DNA of 48,381 nt from Echinostoma caproni (GCA_900618425.1 UZAN01042435.1:1-48381), one strand, 5' to 3'; positions 21,502-35,107 are shown, numbered from the stretch's first letter. Translations and numbers: made by a program. Notes: generated by a model from the letters alone, not told the origin.

Positions 21502-24500
21502 CTTGTTGTTTACCAATTTTCCCCCATGAACGAGGCGGCTGAACGTTTGTGCAGTTCGGTGCAAACTAATAATGTTGATCGGAGGGCATCCTTTGACTGA
21601 CCTAAAACTACTGCATTATTTTGTACGCATAATGTTCGATTCATGTCCAGCGACGAACTCTATCCACAAAAGATTGGCGTGGTTATGGAGTCTCCGCTGG
21701 GATCGCTGCTCGCGAACACATTCAAGGAAAACTGAAAAACGCCCAACTACAAGCCATAAAATATACTTGCAGTGTTTGTTGTCTGAATCGAGAAATAGAT
21801 CAAATTTTCTAGACCAATAAATTTAAATTAGCATCAGCAAAACCGTGTTACAATTTGTTTAACCATAAAAGATGAGAAGGAAAATGGAGATACAGGATGT
21901 GAAATTGAGGAGATAGCTCAGCTTTAAAAGAAAAAAAGCGAGAGGAGATGGTAATGGAGTTCAGAGGGTTTTCGAGAAAGGTTGTGGAACTTCAATGCAT
22001 TTTATCCTCCTGTGATCTGGCAACTCAATCTGCTTCACTGGGTGAGGCGCCCGTGGGCCTTGGAGAAGGGAATGCCAGCGTTGAAACATTTTGGTCCGGT
22101 CTAATCAGTGACCATCTATTTAATTTCAACCCACCCGTGCTTCCACATATTCAATCTTATTTTCACAAAGAGTTCAGTTGAATACTGGGGTGACTCACAA
22201 TTGGTGTTTAGCGTAGGTGAAAAGTTGATCCAACTGTTGAGTGGAACGGGGTATGTTGCGGGTTTTAACCCGCCTATCTATCGGGTTTCAAGTCATCGTC
22301 AAACCAAGAAAACTAGAAATGCGTAAGTGTTTCATGGTGGCCATTATCTTTTTTAATTCCATGAAGAAATTATTTACGCCATATTACTTTTGCACCCATT
22401 CAAAATTAACGTGGTCGTCAGTCCGACCTGAAATTGGTAAAAATGATGGCAACTCTTTTGTTGTGAATTGGATACTGAAAGCCAACCAAACGTTTCCTAA
22501 CGCTTTTCCAATATGACCACAATTGTAACTTGACCGTCTCCGTATTCTAATACTTTGCGCGCACGGAACCAGTGAACTGACTAATGGTCCAGCCTATTTT
22601 ATTACCACAAATAAGGTAATATGATAGCTTCAGTAAAAAAACACTGCTACTTTCAATGCATTAGACAGTAGCTCAAGTTGTAATGACCAAATAACTGCTC
22701 TACTGGGAATAGAAATGTTAACTAAACTGTAGTCTTTAGTGATGATGATTTTGTATGAAAAGCAAAAAGAGCCAGAATTCCATCCATTAATTTGTAATAA
22801 AAAGCAAAACGAAATGGATAATTTAGCCTATAAAAATGCTTTCCGTAATTGCCTAAAACTGTTTTTCCATTTTTATTTTGTTCGTAACTAGGTAAAGCAT
22901 TTCAACACTGAAATCATGATAGAACTCCCATGGAAACTCACAGTCTTTCCTGAAACGGACGAGCTAATGGGAATCGCCGTTCTTTCCTCTCAAAAACATA
23001 ACTGTGGCAGCGGTTGGCTTCATGCTTCTATGGCTTTGTTTACAATCGTGCTTCTCCGCAATTTATATTGATGCTTACCAGCTGGGGGTGGTGCTTGAGA
23101 GGAATTACGCTTAGTTGAAGAGAATACATAGTAAAATCATAAAAATTAATTTGAATAAAGAAAAGACAGATAATGGTACTTAAAACTCAGCATCTAGCGA
23201 AACAGACCAAAGTATAAATAGATAATGTATTGCTGTGTCCGCAGATTTTACTACAATTCACATGCAGTTATCTACGATCGTCCCGTACTCGTCTCCGGGA
23301 ATGAATTGAAAGGATCTCATTTTTGACATAAAATGATTTAGTTATCACTCGGTATGCGTACCTAGGCTACGAAACGCCTAAAAACCACACTTCGTTCGCG
23401 GAGAACCTATCGTCAACAGCAATAACAAAGCGTATCTTTTGGAAGATAGTGAATTCAAAACGTAGTGTGGTTTCTCTAATGACGAAATGTGTTGTTTTTC
23501 TTCTGCATTCCCCACTTCGTAAGGGCTACACGTAACTGCATTCGTGGAGTTGTTTGTTGTTTATATAATGTGACCAATACTGTAAAGATTTTTTAGACAA
23601 CCGCTGGCGCAATTGCCGAAAAACCGACTGAAATCAGATTGTAACACACCAGTATATTAGTGTGAAACAAATTGGTTCCCGACTGTTGCTTTGGGAGTTG
23701 TGCTCATTTGCATGTCTGGGGAATACATGTTTTCCATGATATTATAATGTATTGCATTCTGTCATAGTAATTAACCATAATAGTTTTCCATCTGTGTAGT
23801 TACTTTTTCACCTTAAATGTATTGTTCACTTTATTTGAAGCACCCGTATGATCATATTGGTGCCTCTTAAATATTTTCCCTTGTCGTAGGGTTGTAACAT
23901 TTTCAAATAGCTGGCGCCAATTTTACTTCTTTTGTGATATTTTGGAATTTCATATGAATTAAGAAAATGAAGGTAGAACACATCAAATCATAATCGATCG
24001 CATTTTGTAGCAAACCACATTGCTAGTGACCACTTAGGTTGTATTAAAAAAAATACTCATTGTATTATATGCACTTGAACGATGTGGGTGACAGTAATTA
24101 TGCATGTAGACATACATATGCATGTTATTGACAGACAAATACCTCACGACAGTAGTCAAGAACCGAAATGCTCATTTTCTACAATCTTAGTAAATGACAC
24201 CTGTTGCGTCCGTAACACGACTGGGGAGCCCATTTTTCGGACAAATATTTTACTACCAATGCATTTTCAATTTTCCTGAACCACGTGACTAGAATAACTG
24301 ATTAAATAAATGACGTTGGCTCTTCAAACGGTTACGTTAATCTGCATTATATTGAGGCAAATCCACTCACGAGCAGTTGATTTAGAACAGTTTCAGAGTT
24401 CCCAATTGACAGTCGCAATGGATGCACTGCCAAGAGAAAAGCTAAGATGTTTACCTAAAAAGCAGATGCTTTTTCATCTCCTTTTGCGAGCTAAAAAGCA

Positions 24501-25867
24501 CAATAAAAGAACGTTTTCAACACGGCTTGGGTCGTAAATAAATGAGCATAGCATAACGTAAAATTCGGTTTGGCTCTTGAAAATGCTGTTTGAGAGATGA
24601 TGAGCTAGCTTTAATATAATGGGTAAGTACCTAACTTGGATCCAGTTTAAAATCACGTCGGATTCGTTCGGTTTCCGCGCTGTTTGTTTTAGTCAATGGA
24701 GAACAAATGTTATCATTTACTCAAGTTAATGCTATAAATTACCTTACTGGATAAGATTGGTTATTGCAGACACTTCACAAGTGATGGTGATACGGTTACG
24801 CTAAGTGAAACTTCTTTTCCACCCACGGTGTTCTGAAACACATGATGGTGATAACGAACGAGGTCCTCCGGTTGGCTATCAGAATATCCCATTATTAGAA
24901 CCAAAAAATATATTGCTTGGTAATCCGCGAAATGGACGTTTGTGTACTTTCAACTGTATCACTAGTTATTTGGTAACGGAACAAAGTGGAAAAAACTCGA
25001 GTGGCAGCTGGGCAAATGATTATCTGTTCCGTGTAACTACATTGCTCAGTTCACATTAATTAACACAACGGATGAAGGGAGGAGAGGCTAATTGTGGCTG
25101 TTCTTGATTTATAAAAAGAACATTGTAAACAGAAAATAATTACTCAAAAATTAAACGCTCATTTCACTCCATTTGAATGCTTTTTTATTTTCTCAACCAC
25201 TGCATCGCAAAGTATGATTATTAGTCCATTGGTTCAGATCGTCTTCTGATTGGAAGACGACAGTTCCATTAGCGTCGAGCTTGAACAAACGTTATACAGT
25301 TATTCTGCTTCTCAGCACTCTGTCACATCTTGCGCACTGCGTGATGCAACACAAAGCCCTATCCGCCAAAACGAATAAGTCAACACCACCATTATTGGTT
25401 GCACTTTTGCATACAGAATGTACAATAAACTATCTTTTGTGAATTCTAGTGTACCGGTCAAACTATGAGCGCGGAACTTTAATGGGCGTGTGCTCATAAA
25501 GTGTCATCATTTGTTTAATGAGGACGCCTCCATCATGGTTTAAGATTACCCGACGGACCAACTTCACTCAAGCTACTCGTAAAAGCGGCAAGCACAGTAA
25601 TTCAACAATAGGCTGCTGATTTCCTATACTTAGTTCTTAATGGTGGGTAAAGTTTTGCCTTGTATAGATCCAATTTCAATCAATTTATTGATCCATTGTG
25701 CTCAAAAGTGGGCTATTCGTCATGCTCTGTCAATGTGATAAAATTTCACTGTTTGGACGTTCCATGTTCATCCGGCAACAAATATCTCATCAATGCACTG
25801 AAAATCTGACTCCACTCGTACCGCCATCTCACGAACGGCACCGTGCGTGGACAAACTAAAAATAACA

Positions 25868-25962
25868 GATCTGATCACCTGCCAGGTGGGTAATTGTACA
25901 ACATGCTTACCTTCGCCCAGTGCGGCTCGGGGTTCCGCAGTTCGGTCGATGGCTTCTCACGA
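25868..25962 (+). repeat. tRNA-headed SINE, degraded third copy without hammerhead
   Basis: It matches the family at 10190-10610 over CTGATCA, GCC(A/C)GGTGGG, CATGCTTACC, a damaged B-box (GGGGTTCCGC in place of GGTTCGACCCC) and the shared GTTCGGTCGATGG. The sequence then diverges before the hammerhead core, so no CTGATGA or GAAA is found. Confidence 0.5.
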
Positions 25963-26981
25963 ATCGCAATTTTATCCAACAAGGTGCAAATAATTGTCCA
26001 ATGCGTTTCAGCTTTTCATTTTACTCTGTATCCGATGGCGACCCCTATTCAACCGGTTCAAATACCACTTCAATTGCTATTCAGTATGGTAATAGAAACT
26101 GAACAAATTCGAGTTGCTAACGGAAAGTTAAATATAAATGGTTCATGACTGGGAATATTGGGGCGTCAGGAGTGAGGCATTATTTCACTGGAATGTTAAA
26201 AAACAAAATGCCGGGTTGATTTATAAACATAGTGGTTCAACACGTGTCAGTCAATTTATTGAAATAACGATTGTGATAATATTTGGTTGGTCTCCCTCAA
26301 TTTTTGGTATAAATTGAAGACATTTATAGCTATTTCCATTTTGAAATGGCTGTCATCGTGAAAAACGCAAGTTTCATAATGCATGCAAAGTTGATTCTCT
26401 TGTTTGACGGAAACTCTAGTCCGCTGATTGTGAAACAGCTAAGCATCTGTCTGCCATTCTTGATGACAAAAGATCACTCACCTCGAATCCGTGAGATTTT
26501 TGTTTTTAAAAGAAAAAGTTACCCCACCGAGTGTCACCGGTTTTGTCAGATCAGTCAAGTCTGTTTACATGCGTCTCTGTCACAAACGCACCTAGAGCAT
26601 TCCTTAAGGAATGCTCGCAATTTACAGTAATCCTTTCTTTTTGCAACACTTTGATCTGTTACAGAATGCCACGTTCTTCATAGTTACCATAGTACACCAC
26701 CAGTATGCGTTGCGAACAGACATTGACATTTATTCAATTGAATATTTTCTTCCGCGAGATATTGTTATACATCCAAATAGAACCCAAACCAAACAAATTT
26801 TAACATTTGAAGCAATTATATATCCACTGATATCGTGTCTCGTTGGTTTGCATTTACTTCAACCATCCCCAACCCCCCTCTCTTTTTTTCTGTTTGCTCT
26901 CTACCCCTGCTTCTTTGAATGAATATGTATATAAACGCACTGCCTTCTTCGATCGGCTTGGTGACCCATGTAACCAAACAG

Positions 26982-27094
26982 ATGACCAGTGGACGGTGGA
27001 TTTTCGGAGATATCATGTGTAACATCTTCATCATGCTGGACGTTCTGTTCTGTACCGCGTCGATCCTGAATTTGGTTGCCATTAGTTTGGACCG
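26982..27094 (+). CDS. Dopamine D2-like GPCR, exon 2 (TM3)
   Basis: Encodes residues 105-142. After the short first extracellular loop (MTSGRW) comes C117 (C3.25), the TM3 partner of the conserved disulfide. TM3 contains [21 protein letters not shown], split here for length: D124 is D3.32, the amine counter-ion of all biogenic-amine receptors, and C128-T-A-S is typical of dopamine and adrenergic types. D141-R142 begins the DRY motif. The exon is 113 bases, starts in phase 0 and ends in phase 2 at CCG/GTAAGT (donor 27095), so R142 is completed by the first base of exon 3. Spacing from D3.32 to R3.50 is exactly 18 residues, as in the family. Confidence 0.9.
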
Positions 27095-28033
27095 GTAAGT
27101 TACCCGCTGATTGAACCCACTGTACTGAAGCTCTAGCTAGGGAGTGTAAAAATGTACCGGACCTATTTTCTGCAGCAGCGTTCTCAAAACTCAGTGAATA
27201 CTTTGGGACAGTCTTTTATTGCTATTGAATAACGTTCCTGTACTATGTCAGTGACAATTCTCTTAAGATTTGACTGATATTGTGGTAGATTCCTTTTCAT
27301 ATATTTTGCGAGGCTTACCCTGATTATGGTTGATAAATATTTTGGTTTCTGGAGGTTTTTCGAGGACCAAAAACGGACGGAGGATACCAAAATTCAAAGA
27401 AAGGAGAAAACAAATTTGCGGCCAGAGAAATATTCATCTAGTCGTTTTGTATTCGCCGAATATTTTTCCATTTAACATTTAATTTTATTTGTAATAATCT
27501 ATTGAAAGCGATAGAAATCTGTATCTTTATTGCTGAAATCCGTTAGATATTGGAACAACTTTCTCTCTGGAATACTGATCAATTTGATTTGTCTGCCACC
27601 CATAGATTGTCAGATTGTAAGTGTTTAAAATGATAAAATGATATAATACTATTCCTTAAAATATTTTACCGTAAAACTCAAGGGTCATAGCTTATTGCCC
27701 TCAAATAGATGAAAATAAATCCAGGTCTCCTACACCAACAAATTGCCGATTTCTGAGCTTCAAAATTGTTGTTCCATGAACACACCCGCGATATTATCGC
27801 GGTAGCTGCATGATACAAGTGGTTACAAACGGATAGTCCTGAGGTTTAAATTCTTAACGCAATATGAGTCAAGTGAAATGCTATACTCCTGCAAACAGGC
27901 CGAACAGGAAGCAGGCAATAATAATACGTAATGAACAACAGCGTTGTTGCTCCGTACGATGCCTCGAATTCATAACGATATCCGCGTGCAAATCCGTCAG
28001 ACGTCCTTAGTTTATGCTACACTGTACACTAAA

Positions 28034-28517
28034 CATTGGGTTGTTTCATAAGTTCCCCCCCCGTTGTCTATCCGTTCTTGATTGCTGAACTGTCACATAA
28101 ACTCGATGCATTTGGGCTTAATGCGGATTCTTTTCTATCGTCACATTGTTTCTAAACAATTTCCAGTGGATTAGACCTTCCCGATCCCACCAGACGCAAA
28201 TCATGGTCTTCACGTGGTATACGTCTTTCTTTATATTCTTCTCTCGGGGACTCACTAACTCTTTTCTTTGCTTCATATTCGCATGGAGACACCATTTCTC
28301 ATCTCCAGTGACGATTCTATATGTGAAACGTTACCTGTGACCATGGGTTCCTTGGTGTCTAGCGAGGATTGAAAAACTTTGGATCACATTTGTGTTTTTC
28401 CACAGGGTTTCAAAGTTTCGAACATTCAAACTGATTTTCAGTCCCCTTGTAATAATACCTTATCCATAACTAGTAGCATAAACTACCTTGCAACAGCAAG
28501 TTTATGAAACACTAAAA
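28034..28517 (-). mobile_element. mariner DNA transposon, internally deleted remnant
   Basis: On the minus strand 28121-28318 encodes the mariner transposase signature RIVTGDEKWCL, containing the first catalytic Asp, followed by KTMICVWWDREGLIHW. After an in-frame TAA the same frame continues with the family-like HRVYVTVQQSRTDRQ and then runs straight into a terminal repeat, so the C-terminal part with the remaining catalytic acids is deleted. The left terminal repeat is GGGTTGTTTCATAAGTTCCC (28038-28057). A partly matching inverse, AGTTTATGAAACA (28499-28511), may be the right end. The N-terminal DNA-binding region is not recognisable. It is inactive. Confidence 0.8.
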
Positions 28518-30274
28518 ACGAATATATTTGTCATTTCACGCTTTCTTATTTAAATTAATCATTGAGATTCAGTAAATCATGAACAGATTATCTGAACATC
28601 ATCATGTTTACAGGTTACTAGTTCTGCATAGCGCACATGATGAGGCTATACAAAAGGTCTATTGACACGATAAAGCAGAACAGCGTAAGTCAGTACCATT
28701 CACGGTTTTCTTTTACTCACAGTTTTATCCAGTTCAGACTGATGCTTTCTAAGCTTTCATTTAATCGCCAGTCATATGTTTGTGCAAGTAATGCAAGTTA
28801 TTTACCGATGGGTTGAACTCACTTCATAGATTAGTATTCCTAATTGGGTCGAGGTCAATGCTGGTTTTCCTATGCTAGTGTATAACCAGGTCGCATTGGA
28901 TGAGCCATTGCATGTTTGATCCTCTCTTCGAACCGTCTTCAGGCTATTGAGTAGCTGACATAACAATGACAGGAGTAATGCAATGTCTTTTATCCAAATT
29001 CGTCCCACTCTGCCCCAAACCTTTTACTAAAATTCTATCGGAAAAATAAGTAATTTACGGTAGGTAGCGATCAGTACACAAAAGCTGCAGCTTATTAAAG
29101 GTGGGAACGAACTGCAGTCCTAGCTTTACAATCCTATATTCAATAATGCGCAATTTTTCTCAGAATTCGTGTTGCTTTATCGGTCAACAGTATTCCACTG
29201 TTCTCCCTTCGGTACAAATAATACTTTATTCAAAATTCGTGAGCAATTTTTGAATCATTTGCAAATGTTGCACCTCTCTCCCCACCGCTGAAAACGGTTT
29301 TACACGTCAGTCTCTCACAATGAGCTTGTCTTTCATTTCCAAAAGCGGTTCACCTTGCTGCATAGGACACGGAACCAAGTAAAAATAAATACTCTTAGTT
29401 AGGTGTGATAGCCAAAAGACACTGGTTTATTTTTACCGAATAACTTTTTGGTTATGGCTTTTGTGTATCTATAAATACTGTGTTGGATTCCGTGATCGAG
29501 GGTTTCGTGTACGTGTTAGTTGATGAAATAGGATAAGCAGGACTGAATCAAAAGAAGCTGTCTAATGCTGTTACATTCGAAATTAGATCAAAGTTTCTAG
29601 TTCCCTTTCAAAAATAACCTTGGTTACTGGAAGTAATTAGTACCCGTGTATGACATGCTATGAGATAAAGCTGTTTACAATCACTGAATATCCATTCTTA
29701 AACTTAAGTATTGCAATAATTGCAATAACTACCGCAAAGCTTTGATCTTCTGAAGCAAGCTTGTTGGCTTATACGCATGAAACATGTTGTGGGTAATGGA
29801 GAAGCCGGAGAAAACCAGTGTTTCTAGTCCGGCATCAACAGTTTGTCAAAATGAAAGAATAAAAGGGAGGGCGTTATTTATATAACATTTTTTGATCTGA
29901 TAACCAATGTTTGCCTTATGTATCAGAAAATCACGCAACTGTCTAGAAAGAACAAGACACAATAAGACAGTGTCATCCCGCTCATGCGTTACATCATGAC
30001 AAAAAAATGGGCATTGCTGATTCACCTGAACTAATTCCATACATCGTATTTTTGAACCGATTATTTCATGAAATAGCAAACCACAATGTAGAACAGGTGT
30101 TTTAGGTGAATCCATAAACAAACAATAGAACGATAAAAGAAAAAAACAGAACCTTAGATGGTTCACCTGTGTCGTCATAATGTAACGAGAAGGCGAGCTG
30201 GCTGGGAAAACGTCTATTGATCCAATTCAAAAGCAAACAGTGTCTACGTTCGATTATATACAGTCAATTTTCAA

Positions 30275-30600
30275 CTGCGCGGCGGGATGATTCATGCTTC
30301 TTTCTGTGGGCCATCCCTTGTTGGTTTTGGTCCGCACTTGGCACGTACGTCGCCTCTTCTTCCGCGTGCCATTCCGACTGGTTTGACCCGATCGCGGCAC
30401 GAGATGCGTTGATCGACAGCTCCGACGTTGTGGCATTCGGTGAGTATCTTTTCCGTTAGCTGCGGATTGTCTGTTGGGCTGTAATTGTCGATTCGCTCGT
30501 TTCGGGTGGAAGTCAAGATTGTCTCGCGAGGCACCTCCCGCCGCTGCGTCTGCGCGTCTGGTCGGATGAGCCCCATTCTTGATTCGGTCGCTAACCAGGA
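30275..30600. other. GC- and CpG-rich island of unknown origin
   Basis: This block is clearly richer in G, C and CpG than the AT-rich intron around it, and both strands are open in overlapping frames for 80-120 codons as a result. The predicted peptides are low-information (Arg/Gly-rich on the minus strand). It may be part of an unrecognised repeat, a regulatory CpG cluster or a recent insertion. No domain is visible. Confidence 0.3.
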
Positions 30601-30944
30601 CTCTCTTAGTACTGCCTCCCATCACATTAAGTTAAAACCATCTCCGGTGGATGTGTTGTTAGCATAGCGCAATCAGAAGGAACCACTGCACTTCATCGGT
30701 GTGTGCATCAGCGAGTTTAGCTTCATCAGCGGGAGTTGTTTGTGAGCGTCCAAGGATGGTGTCATAGCTACTATTGTAGCTGCAAATCGTCCTTCAAAAT
30801 GGGTCAAACATAACAGCATGTTGCACACATATTCCAGATGCATTCTGTACAATCTACTTCAGTGATTGCTCTGAATTCTCTAATCATCTCGTCAATGAAC
30901 AATAATATGATCACTTTGGGCTACAAAAGACCAGAGAACTGATG

Positions 30945-31680
30945 AACATGATCAACTGTATGTTTTGATTGAGTTCTCTTGAGTCCACCGGCGACACTAC
31001 CTGGAGTTCTATTCCATACACACATATAATGTGGATTAATAGGAAACGAGTAATGTTCACAAATCTGAAGCATCTCTATAGCGTTTCTTCTACCGCCTCC
31101 GGGAAGGGGGTAGAATAAGAAAACCCAATTCATTCCGTTCCAAAGGCACATAGCTTTTGAAATGGATACACGATGGCTTCCTGTGGATGGCGCGTTGGAT
31201 AGCTCCGTCTAATCGACGGCTCAGTAGAACGTCCAGAAATGCAAGCTGCTCATCCTCTGTGTTCTCTAGAGTAAACTTAATGTTTGGATGAGCTAAATCA
31301 AATACTTTTAAGAGTCTTAACAGATGCTCACTCCCATTGACAAAGCCCAAAATGTCATCCACATAGCGCTTTTAAAATGTGCAACGATCAATTGTTCGAT
31401 ATAGGATGTTATTCTTCAGCTTTGCCATGAAGATATCAGCAAACAATGGACCCAGAGGAGATCCTTTGGCTACTCCATCTATTTGGCGATATACTTCGTC
31501 ATTGAAGTTGAATTGTACATTGTGTGCAAAAGTATGGTAATTGTTTGAGATCACCAACTGGCATTCCAACTTCACAATTATTACTTTGTATGTGGTCACA
31601 GATATCACACAGTTGAGTGCCTTCTGAGTTGAAGGGCTGTTTAGATACAAGAAGGTACATGGTCTTTGTTCCTCGAGAAT
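30945..31680 (-). mobile_element. Penelope-like retroelement, RT fragment (pseudogene)
   Basis: The minus strand carries the Penelope-type reverse transcriptase core in order: NNCEVGMPVGDLKQ in one frame (about 31560), FNFNDEVYRQIDGVAKGSPL and GPLFADIFMAKL (about 31430-31510) after a frameshift, then KRYVDDILGF (about 31350-31372) with the catalytic YVDD intact, then HPNIKFTLENTEDEQLAFLD (about 31270) and a C-terminal block continuing to about 30950. A TAA at 31372-31374 interrupts the frame just before KRYVDD. The GIY-YIG endonuclease typical of canonical Penelope elements is not found, so the copy is either endonuclease-lacking or truncated. Confidence 0.85.
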
Positions 31681-34600
31681 TATAAATGTAAACGGAGTAT
31701 TCATAGTGTCAGATCCGAATAACGTTCGGAGTGTATCAGAAAATCTATGCGCCATGTAATGTACTATATATACTTCGTAATTGTACAACCACGGTGCTGT
31801 CGGTACAGGTGAAAATAAGCCGACGTTTTTGTTAAAGTGGGTAATCTTTATGAAGGTAATTTTACAATCGGATGCATTCGATAACATGCGGTAACACATA
31901 TGACCGCAAACTTTTGAATTTCGATATTTCACCAATGAGAACACACCCGTCTTAATGGCGTTTGAACTATTATTCATTCGGTAAAATGGAAAGCTGGCCA
32001 CCTGTACACAGCAGTTCTATGTACAACAAAGGAGAGTGCTCATACGCTGCAAACGGCATGACTTTGATTCAACCACGCAAGGAGTGACTTATATTTTGGT
32101 TACAAACGTTAAACCGCATAGCTATTTAGGGTAAGATTCATCCTCATTCCACCACCTGTCTACACTCGAACCAAGCCAGAGAACTGAGAATAAAAGGAAT
32201 ACACCTATTTGTTATAAGAGTTGCACTGGCTTTTGAAAAAATCATCGATAGCCATGAAAAATTGAAATTTCAAAACGAGCAGTATTTGTTCAAGTCAATT
32301 CAAACCTCAGTTAAGAGGGTCCTGAAGTACTGGACGGAAAGTACAACCGTGTAGATATCACCACTGCTGGCAGCAGGAGCAACGGTACTTGTACTGGTGA
32401 ATCCGATTCTCGATACTCGCATAGTCCCCAAATAGGGTGCTTTTGGTCTGTTTCAGTGAATTCGGATTTAACTTACTCACTTCCATAATGTGGACACAAA
32501 GTTCTGTTCAAATTGCACTGCTTTGTGGACTAATACTGACGGATACGAACAGCTAAATTGTTACCGTACTCCAATACGTCTGCCTAACACTAATACAACC
32601 TATTCAATCTTGTGAACTTGCTCTCGTTGGAGGTCTGCTTTCAGAGTCATGAGTGCAAGAAACTTCACGAAGGTTGCACACATGTAAACAAGTAAATACA
32701 AACCATAATCCTGACAGAAACATGATGGACAAATATGGACGATCTTCTGAATAAACTGCTTCACTGTTCAGTTGTTGAGGCTCAGTTTACCTTTTGAAAT
32801 TTATGTAATATTTCGTCCATCATTCTCCACCACGTACACAGAGACATTACATTTACGAAGTATGACAATGCGCGTGTACTTTTAGCTACATTTTACTGTG
32901 ATTATGTGTGGGAATAGAGGATATAGTTTTTAGTCGTTCTGTTCACAAATTTGCCAATGAATAACAAGACCTCACATTAGAATGATGTTCAAACCCAAAT
33001 CAATGTGTATCGCTAAACTTGGACAAGATGTGGACGGATTCGGTTGCATGAGTGGTACTAGGGCTGGCACACAATGGATTATACTCATTAGAATGGAATT
33101 AGTACCTTTTTATGGTGGCTAAAAACACATTTCTCCCGAAAAGAGATAATACAATTTGATTATTACAGTAACGCTTTTGCTTGAACCAAATACTGAAAGA
33201 GAAAAGCTCTAAATAGCACTCAATCCTATCGCTATCCGATGGCCGAAGTTGGTATCTCGGTTTATCAGCCAAAGAGCTGGAAGTACATTACCACTGAATG
33301 AACTACCATTACCTACCAGGTGAATCTGTGCGCAAAATTTATGCGTACATTTGAATGAGATTGATTCTAACGTAACCGAGGTATAAATAAATGACAATCA
33401 ACAATCGATTTCAACCGGTGGTGATGTGAACATCGACAGATGCGCTAGTCCAACTGATCACCCTTTTTAAAAGTTTTCCGGTTTTGATTGTGATCACACC
33501 AGCTGTCACTGAAATTGTTCAGAAACGCTAGCAGATAACTGTCACCAAAAGTTGTGATTATTTCAGTTAGACACGAATATGCACCCAGAATCCAGGTACA
33601 CATTAATGAAACAGATCCCCAACACACTCACTTATCCGTGATATAAGCGTCTATAAAGGAAGCAAACTCTTATGTTGTTTCTGATTTCTTGGATGTAAAT
33701 CATCTTTCAATCCGATTATCTGCAAACCGTTGATCGGCACAATCAGTTTGAATGTGAGGGGCGCATCCAACCCACGTGATTCGTTGAAGTCGGCGTATCG
33801 GCGTACGAGGTTGTTCATGCTTCAACGGAGCACCGGTTTGTCCATCTAAAGCAATGAAAACCCATGCAATGATACCACGAAAATTTCAATCCCAACGAGA
33901 ATTACTGTCGGAAAGATGTGCCTGGATGCTGTGTGACATTGTTCACGTGACAGTTTATGTGAACTATATTCACAATTATAATGGCCAAACTATTATTGTG
34001 AAACTTTGAGGACTTTTGTCAATCAAATCAACTTTGAATCCGGTTATCTGACCTTTTCTAGTGTATCCCGCCTAAATTCATTGACAGCCTGTAAAACAAG
34101 AAAAGAAACAGCAAAATATAGAAATGTCACCTACGTAAAAATTCTTTTCGATGATAAAAAACTCTTATGAACTACGTAAGCTAGTTTCATTATTGTTTCC
34201 TTAGTGTAAGAAAAACTTTTGGGGTAAAGTACATTGTATTATGTTGTAGTAAGGAACCCGGTTCTAATCATAAAGGAACACAGGTATTATTCAATCTTCT
34301 ATTGCTTGACATATAAAGCAAGATGACAGCTTCATGTTTGAATTCATACTAAAAAGTGAAACAACGTATACACCGTTTGATATTGCATCTCACAAAAGCC
34401 ACCAAATAGATTGAAGGACTTCATATACTTGACTGGGACTTTTCAGGCCAAAGCTTTTTTCAATTCATATTTGCTATTGGGTGTTATCAATAATAATATA
34501 ATACATATATATAATAATATAATACTAATGACCATAACAATCTGGATCCTCATCAGTGCACAGCGAAACACAGTGAATTAAAGTTCACGGATTGCTGTAT

Positions 34601-34903
34601 GCCTCACAATATACACAAATTGAGCACGAAGGCCCAAAGCGGATGGGAAATGAACCTGATTCGAAAGAAGGAAATAAAAAAGAAACTAATTTGATCAATA
34701 CACAGAATACATTGTGCAAACGTGCATCTGTTCCTCATCAAGCATTCTGGTCTGATAAAAAATGACGTCAAGAAAGCCACTCCTGTCGGTTCGCCAACGT
34801 ATTCCACACTGTCCTCAAACAAACATTCAATTTTTATTTCGGATCCCATCCTACAAGACGAGAAACATCTACTTTGCCTTGTCACTTGACCTCTTACGCC
34901 CAG

Positions 34904-35107
34904 GCTACTAACGCACACGTGGCTCCACCTGGGTCAAAATTCGTAAACATCGATGGTCGAAAATCTCCAGCCGATGACTGTCTTCTGTTGATAAATTTAA
35001 GGCATCAAGGCTGTAAAGATGCACTGAAACTGACACTGGAACAATATGTGCTTCAGAGAGACGTTGGGCTGCTCCCGTTAAAAAACCACTCCTGTTTACA
35101 TTGCTGA
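34904..35107 (+). CDS. Possible exon inside receptor intron 2, unknown
   Basis: Preceded by a pyrimidine-rich tract and CGCCCAG (acceptor ending at 34903), the frame stays open in phase 0 to a TGA at 35105-35107. The encoded 67 residues are mixed and unrecognised. No strong donor lies inside; the phase-compatible join to 35379 would need a weak GTTAAA donor near 35079. Because overlapping segments just upstream are open on both strands and look equally plausible, open frame alone is poor evidence here. Confidence 0.15.
   Translation, partial: ATNAHVAPPGSKFVNIDGRKSPADDCLLLINLRHQGCKDALKLTLEQYVLQRDVGLLPLKNHSCLHC

Larger units (their letters stand above)
18388..26981 (+). other. Receptor intron 1 (8.6 kb)
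   Basis: It runs from the GTGAGT donor at 18388 to the acceptor CAAACAG ending at 26981. A long pyrimidine tract (about 26865-26917) precedes the acceptor, and no AG occurs between that tract and the splice site. The intron contains a possible nested coding segment (21259-21501), a decayed SINE (25868-25962) and otherwise unrecognised sequence. Some open segments (24310-24537, 24805-25059) lack enough support to call. Confidence 0.8.

Noticed and set aside
24805..25059. 84-codon plus-strand frame in receptor intron 1
   Set aside because: It lacks an ATG, follows directly after an in-frame TAA, and the only nearby acceptor has no pyrimidine tract.
34545..34580. CTGATGA on the minus strand with GAAAC nearby
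   Set aside because: The GAAAC lies on the opposite strand, so no hammerhead can form.
34604..34918. 104-codon minus-strand ORF
   Set aside because: A plus-strand frame is open over the same bases and looks equally protein-like, so the open frame is not evidence. No motif or splice support.
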